From assembly GCF_000003815.2 (NCBI RefSeq), contig NC_049986.1, forward strand, positions 9,659,514-9,720,243: a stretch of 60,730 nucleotides of DNA, given 5' to 3'. The position numbers were made by a program, and so were the translations under genes. Below, in pieces: positions 55,106-60,730 of the stretch. The notes beneath the pieces were generated by a model. It saw only the letters and a program-made list of their open reading frames with translations. It had not been told where the DNA came from and did no database searches. Origin of the DNA: Branchiostoma floridae. Lineage: Eukaryota > Chordata > Leptocardii > Amphioxiformes > Branchiostomatidae. Position 1 is the stretch's first letter. Every line of letters begins with the position of its first letter.

Positions 55106-57913
55106 ATGGGACAACGCTACAAGTATTCCATCCTCCTCTTCACCGTGTTGTGCTTGTTAGCAGGGACCCTACATGTCAGGTACGAAAGAAAGAACTTTAT
55201 TTTCTTTACGACAAACAAGGAAAGTATATCACTATGAAACAACTAGAGTGGCGAATAGAACAGAAAAAAGCAATATCCCGACTCCCGGGATTCGAACACG
55301 GCAGCAGGATCACAAATCCAACGTTAAAACCACAACGCCAAAAGCTCGGAGATGTTGGCATGGTCAGTTTGGCAGCACTTGAACCCCACAGTTGCAACTG
55401 CAATAAAATAAGTGACCTATTTACCAATGCCACATACAAAGTACTGGCAGAACATAAGTTCCATTAAGTCTTTTTGAAGCCGTAGGAACAGTGGATAATC
55501 GTTATCCACTATGTCTCGGGCGCGGTACTGGAATGTGCACGTTTAGCCCTCTTCTTCCACGCTAACGAATGAGGAATGTCGTGTAAAGGGCACACGATCG
55601 GTAAAGCATAACAGGATTTGATTTGAACTGATAACCTATCGGTTCTGTGTTCTGCAGGACTGACGTCAGAGTTGCGTTACGCAGAGAGGGCACAAAATTG
55701 ACGATTTTCAAGTGCCACTTAAACCCTTGAAATATGCTTCTTTTCCTTAAATTTTCCCCAATCTGGAGACTTTTTTAGTTAGATAGGACATGTAGGACGA
55801 GTAGATTGTAGTTTTTGATAGTCCATGTTAGAATAATCACTTGTTCCCCCTTGTCACCATTATACTAATGTCTTTTATTTTTCCATGTATATACTGTATG
55901 TTTCATGTAGCAATAAATTTTTCTGGTAAGAACTTGCAGATAAACTCTCTCGCTTTGAAACGGTCATCGTATAATATGGCGCACACAGGCTACCCAGGTT
56001 ACTATCTATACCTGCAATGACTGTTGTTTTCAAGAGCTCTATTGTAACTCCGTACGCAATCAAGCATATCTGTAAGACAGCAATTGGTGTATTCTAATCA
56101 TATGTAATCATTAACAACACAATAGTTTCTGGGTTATTTGAGAATTGCTTCCCTTGAGGCTACAATAATGTTTAGAGATTTTTAAACTTTTGTTTGAAAG
56201 GTGGGTCAGAGGTCAGCGGGAGTCACTATCGGCCCCCGTCTCGGTTGCTGATCCGTTGCGGGCGTCACACGTCCGTTCAAGTCACGTGACATAAGCTTCC
56301 GGTCATTTCAACTTGAGGGGGGTCAGATGACCGTATAAAATCTTTTCGGTATTACAAAGTTTGTTTGTTTTATTGTGTGCTGAAACAACTCTGGAATCTT
56401 TACTTTGTCAAATAATGTCACAGATTAACCATTACATAAATATAAGAAATGCACACAATTAAAAAAAGGCGTAAACGTCTGAGAAATTGTTGTAAGCTTT
56501 CCCTTATTTTTCAGTTACCTAAAAGGTGATATCGTGGATCTGGCGGAACCACTAGCACGTTTGAAGAACTTCCTGCAAACGTCGTCATCAGCGGCCAAAT
56601 CGATACCACCGCCGCCTCTGCAAGCTTCGTTCCCTTGGTTGCAGTGCGAAGGAGGAAGAGAGAGAAAACACATCGCTTACCCGAAAAACCACAAAGTCGG
56701 AGGAAGTACTCTATTCTCCATCCTCAGTCGTTATGCGTACACCAAAAAGCTAAACGTTATCATTCCACGCCCGTTTCTCCTGAGTAGGATGTACCCTTAC
56801 ACACTTTACCCTGAATATTACATGCCGCCTCCTCACAACCAAACATTTGAGATATCCATGCACCACACAGTGTATAACAGAACACGGTTTCCACAAATCA
56901 TGCCAAAAGACACGGCATATGTCACCATAGTTCGAAAACCTTTATACCACCTGATATCAGCCTGGAATGCGTACAGCTACGGGGAAAAGTTTGGCTTGTC
57001 AAAAACTAAGAATCCCATCGCAACGTTTTTGGCCGACCCCAAAAAATACGATCGCCATTGCGGACACGGTATACATGTACCGCTTTGCCTCACCCAAAAT
57101 TCTATATCTGTGGATCTCGGATTTCTTCCCAGTGACAACGAAAAGGTAACGTTAGGTTCAGATCCTGGAAGGAGAGAGGACATCATGAAAACGTTCGTAC
57201 GGACGGTTGACCAAGACTTCGACCTGGTAATGCTCACAGAATATTATGACGAGTCTCTTGTTCTACTAAAACGCTTGATGTGTTGGTCTGTACGGGACAT
57301 ACTTTACATAAAAGCTGAGAATGTCAGGAAAGCCAACGTTGTAGAGATTGAACTTTCCCCCGAGCTAAAACAGAATCACAAGGAATGGAGCTACGTGGAC
57401 TACGCACTGTACGACCACTTTAACAAAGCACTTTGGAGAAGGATAAACTCAAGCGGTAACGACTACTGGGGAGAAGTTCGTTATTTTAAAAGTTTGAATA
57501 TCCAGATACGTAATCATTGCCAGGTCCAGGACCCGTGTTCTTTGGACAGGAAACCCCCTTTAGTGGTCAACAGTACAAGATGGGGTCCTGGGTTTGTTGT
57601 TGACAGCGATCTTTGCTTGTTGTTGAGAAGAGATATTTACTGTCGTGTTGATATTCAGGCTGAGCGTGTTGGAAAATCGCTGTGGTTGACAAAGAGTAAC
57701 AGAAGTGTTTACAGTCGCGGCGACACTGGACGTAAATATAGATACGGCAATATATTGCCCGTTGTGGAACAGCACTGTGTATATTGTACACGACTGGGTC
57801 AGTGTGAAAACCTGGACACTTTGGGTCACTTTCGCCGAGATGGGTACATCAGCGAGGAGGTCTACCAGATGACAAGGAAACGGCTGTGCAAGAAACAGAC
57901 GAAACGTGCCTAG
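55106..57913 (+). CDS. Galactose-3-O-sulfotransferase-like enzyme (GAL3ST family), 490 aa
   Basis: Two exons, 55106-55179 and 56515-57913. The first ends after two bases of a codon at a GT and the second follows CAG, restoring Ser25. Residues 1-25 (MGQRYK, then YSILLFTVLCLLAGTL) form a short basic end and one hydrophobic anchor, as in type II Golgi enzymes. A variable stem follows. The PAPS 5'-phosphosulfate loop is KNHKVGGSTLFSIL starting at residue 82. The 3'-phosphate site is TIVRKPLYHLISAWNAY at about 162-178, where the residue after Arg is Lys rather than the more usual acidic one. Asn133 and Asn146 are possible glycosylation sites. The C-terminal third is Cys-rich (HCVYCTRLGQC). The family transfers sulfate to the 3-hydroxyl of galactose in glycolipids or glycoproteins; which acceptor is unknown. 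It is longer than I recall for vertebrate members. The large exon has no internal ATG near its start, supporting the upstream exon. Confidence 0.88.
55265..55345 (-). mobile_element. tRNA-derived SINE head in the sulfotransferase intron
   Basis: On the minus strand a box A-like TGGCGTTGTGG (complement of 55330-55340) is followed about 35 bases on by a box B-like GTTCGAATCCCGGGAG (complement of 55282-55297). The anticodon stem does not pair, so it is not a tRNA gene. Confidence 0.5.
55560..55660 (-). mobile_element. Diverged tRNA-derived SINE fragment
   Basis: Minus strand has a weak box B (AGTTCAAATC) then GTGTGCCCTTTACACGACAT TCCTCATT. The latter word closely matches the SINE at 59610-59765 (GGCACTTTACACGACTTTCC TC). 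Confidence 0.45.
55800..55945 (+). mobile_element. LINE 3' tail fragment in the sulfotransferase intron
   Basis: AATCACTTGTTCCCCCTTGTC, ACTGTATGTTTCATGTAGC and GGTAAGAACTTGCAGATAAA occur in the same order as at the end of the LINE at 48010-48372. Diverged. Confidence 0.5.
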
Positions 57914-59609
57914 ATAAAAAGGAACTCTCATACATGATCTGTGCCTGCGTTGAGGGAAAGTGGGGGTAAATGCGTCAGAAGGAGTGGTACATACGGTACA
58001 ACCTAGTAAGCTCTTTCACACTTCCGTGTGCGTATTTACAGCGAAAGGAATAGTGGGCAGTATGCCTAAGGTAAAGGCCTCTGACTTGTAATAAAAAGTT
58101 CTACTTCGTTTGCATAATCAAGGATAACATGTAATTATACAGTGGTGTATGATGGGCATTACAAAGCTTAGTAAAGGTAAACATTATGGCATAAATCATG
58201 CGAATCAGAGTCATATGTTAGCTAGCGTCTTCTTTGCTAAGATAAAGCCTTTATGCTTTGAACAACTTTTTGAACAACTATTTGGGTAGGCAAAAATATC
58301 ATTTGAGACAATTCATGCAAATGAGGACCTTGCTTGCATATCTAATAAGAAATATTTATAATACTTTACTCGAAAAGGTTGATATCATTTTTGCGTTACT
58401 GATCTGCTGGTAGCCATGACGTTTCGTTATACATGTTAGTAGCGACATCTTGCGGAAATGCAAAATATTTTAACTCCGGGTCTTCTACATGTACTCGTAA
58501 ATAAGTCATAAGAATCACGCGGTAAATCGCTAGAATAACAGGGCTCTTTTTGTTAGATTCGATATGGATGTACTATTTCACCTTATTGGTAATTGTAATA
58601 CTGAAATCTTGAAGGGGTAATATGATGCCGGGTGGTTAAAAATACATGATTTCTGGATTAAACTGTAAATTTTGATGCAGTAAATACAATGCATCCAGAT
58701 TTGCATTACGTATAATCGATATTAATCGTTAGCTGTAGTTTCATTGCGGTATGTTTATAGTAAGGGCCGTTCCAACATTTACGAAAGGGACAGACAGAGT
58801 CATGCTCTGCGATGAAGTGACGGGGAATGACCCAGAACTTGAGACAAGGCAAGTAAAGTGAATCTTTGGAAGAATGGGGGAGGGGGTTGCACCACGCTAT
58901 AGAGGACCAACCATGCAAACGCAGGCATATTTAACGTAAAAAACCCACCGATTGGTAGGGTGGGAGAAAGTGTTTGATATAAGGTTATCAAGCATTGCCA
59001 CCTATTATACTACTATTACCTGGTGTACTTATGCCAAAATGTAAATGTCTTTGAATATTTGTTCAAGGCATCCCTAAGCCAAATCATTTCTGGTCATTCA
59101 ATTGCAATAACAGGGCACAGGAGGCCTAAAGACTGTTTTAGTTTAAAAGCTGCCACAAAATATCAACAAAATCATTCTAAAAGGTATATGTATCAAAGGG
59201 TGAACTTAAGTTCGTGAACACATTTGTAGTAGTAATGAGTGATAGTTAGCACCCGTATGTAAGGTAGACTAGCATTCGTTATTACAATGACGAAAATAAA
59301 TTCCCCACTTCGATTTATATCACTTCGGATCGTTATTGGGTGGGACGATCGATACTCTTTCTTTGCAGCCAGGGAATGAATTACATGTACGAGGAGCTTT
59401 ACAACAGGCGGGGCTAAATCGGATGGGTCTGGACCCCACTCATGTGACCTCAATACGATAATAATTGCCCCAGGTGCGGCCATGGAACTGTAGGTTTTGA
59501 ACCACTCACAAAAGAAAGGACCCCCGCTCTTTTCGGCAAGTATTGTGGGATCTTTAAGTGCTCTAGGTGTGTCTCTCTCCAAACACGGGACCTGCATTTA
59601 AGTCCTATC
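57914..59609. other. 3' flank of the sulfotransferase gene
   Basis: Contains the poly(A) signal at 58090 and then AT-rich DNA. The 63-70-codon frames around 58706-58991 have no recognisable feature. A CCCACCGATTGGTAGGGTGG short hairpin lies near 58945-58965. No further gene recognised. Confidence 0.45.
58090..58095 (+). terminator. Candidate poly(A) signal of the sulfotransferase gene
   Basis: AATAAA 177 bases after the stop codon, the first such signal downstream on the coding strand. Confidence 0.55.
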
Positions 59610-59765
59610 CGAGGAACGGCCATAGCTGAAGGTATGTACTCATTTCCACCTGAGGAAAGTCGTGTAAAGTGCCTTCCCAATGTCACATACTAGTAGTCGG
59701 TAACATATCAACGGATTCGAACCCAGGACTTATTTTAGTGTAAAACCACTGGAGCACCAAAACTT
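59610..59765 (-). mobile_element. tRNA-derived SINE
   Basis: Minus strand: box A-like GCTCCAGTGGT (complement of 59745-59755), perfect box B GGTTCGAATCC (complement of 59713-59723), then a body with TTGGGAAGGCACTTTACACG and CCTCAGGTGGAAATGAGTAC. Internal RNA polymerase III boxes followed by a non-tRNA body define a SINE. The same body word appears at 55585-55610. Confidence 0.65.
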
Positions 59766-60730
59766 GTTGCATGATAGTCAGACTTGATGAAAGAAGACAT
59801 GGGTCAAATTTGTTTGTCTGAAGAGTATTTTATTTAGGACAGAACCGCAATTCCAGCAAGTGGCAAGCAGCAAAATAATATAACACCCATACGTGTAACC
59901 TCAATAAACCGTCACCTAACGTTGAGTATTTGCTTAATTCACCCCTAAATCCGAAATATAATATTAAAATCGTCAGAATGTCGCTTCAAAAGTCATGTCC
60001 AAGTGTGTATTACTCCAAGATAACACTTAAGAGTTATGGCCTTTCCTTTTCTTGTCATTTTACACTTCAGTCTTCACTCAGTATCTCATAAGCCACATAG
60101 AGATGCTATTACACAATCATCGTATGTTGAAATCCTTTCACATGATCTTCACTTATCATTGGAAATGTCATTCAGATGTTTTACACGACTCAGCATCTTA
60201 AGCGTAATGCGACTTGGACAAGTGTAGCTAGTTAACTAATGGTTCCTGTATCCCATTACCACGTTAGCTCTATACACCTCAAACTATCATCTTAACTGAA
60301 TATTCTGTGTGTCACTCGGTGGTAAATATTATCAATTATTTTTCTATCCCTATTTTGTCTGTTAGTTTATGATGCTGTGATATTGTGGATCTAGTTTTGA
60401 TATTATTTATGGATCAGATTGATATTGTAGCCAAGTAGACACAAGTTAATAACTGTTGACATATCATAATGCCTTTCCAATTGAAATATTCATCTTTGAA
60501 TTAATAACTACCGTGCTCATATGTGACTCACATAAGTTTAACATAACATTATATTTTCCATGGTCATTGAACAAAATATAAACTTTTTTTTGTATTGCAT
60601 ACCCGGTAAACCGCCTCATGGCGTAACTAACAAGATTTGTACTGAATAACACAAGCTGCATATCCAGACAGTTTTAAAATGATCTACTCACACTGCGAAT
60701 GGACCCCTAATCTTTTGGATAAGTGTGGTG
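59766..60730. other. Right end of window, no gene recognised
   Basis: AT-rich. Short frames on both strands lack any recognised domain. TTTATTTAGGACAG at 59830 could be a minus-strand poly(A) signal of a gene to the right, but nothing else supports that. Confidence 0.35.

Noticed and set aside
55283-55340. Possible tRNA gene in the sulfotransferase intron
   Set aside because: Box-like words are present but the anticodon stem does not pair.
55150-55467. A 105-codon plus-strand frame overlapping the first exon of the sulfotransferase gene
   Set aside because: It crosses the predicted donor and a SINE. The other frame gives the signal anchor and joins in phase to the catalytic exon.
57560-57931. 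A 123-codon minus-strand frame over the sulfotransferase C-terminus
   Set aside because: Antisense shadow of a strongly coding exon with recognisable family motifs on the plus strand.
59713-59755. Possible tRNA gene from box A and box B
   Set aside because: No foldable cloverleaf, and the sequence continues into a SINE body.

Overview
The window is draft genomic DNA from an animal. Genes are split by short GT-AG introns, there are two runs of N (36913-37012 and 38040-38230), and the sequence is crowded with LINE tails, SINEs and small inverted-repeat transposons. The repeat types and the tandem solute-carrier expansion suggest an invertebrate deuterostome, with a lancelet (Branchiostoma) as my best guess. 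That is inference, not proof.

From 1.7 to 51 kb there is a head-to-tail array of five paralogous nine-exon genes, all on the minus strand, encoding SLC22-type organic ion transporters (major facilitator superfamily). I call them A to E from left to right: A 1712-5711 (last exon not found), B 10573-16509 (complete, 572 aa), C 25682-31963 (complete, 568 aa), D 34080-42640 (shortened C-terminus, exon 3 partly in a sequence gap) and E 44778-51026 (complete, 568 aa, with a partial duplicate of exon 6 in intron 6). Exon lengths and phases are almost the same in all five. A and B form one subgroup; C, D and E form another. Flanking DNA was copied along with the genes. Blocks upstream of the start codons recur from unit to unit and carry AGGTCA-type half-sites (DR1 with a CACGTG E-box at B and E, DR5 at C).

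On the plus strand, 55106-57913 is a two-exon gene for a Golgi-type galactose-3-O-sulfotransferase-like enzyme of 490 aa, with a signal-anchor exon followed by one large catalytic exon and an AATAAA signal 177 bases past the stop.

The rest is mobile DNA. Because the units are paralogous, several insertions can be dated and checked against an 'empty site' in a sister gene: a 3.1-kb TTAA-flanked element with about 750-bp inverted repeats and a decayed transposase in intron 1 of D, a TA-flanked 703-bp element in intron 4 of C, and a hairpin element in intron 3 of C. Between B and C lies a 4.7-kb composite: a Harbinger-like element present as two head-to-tail copies whose inner ends have collapsed, with LINE fragments nested inside. 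I found no CRISPR array, rRNA, intact tRNA gene or clearly new multi-gene system. The most unusual material is the structure of the nested and duplicated elements, the exon duplication in E, and the repeated receptor-type sites.
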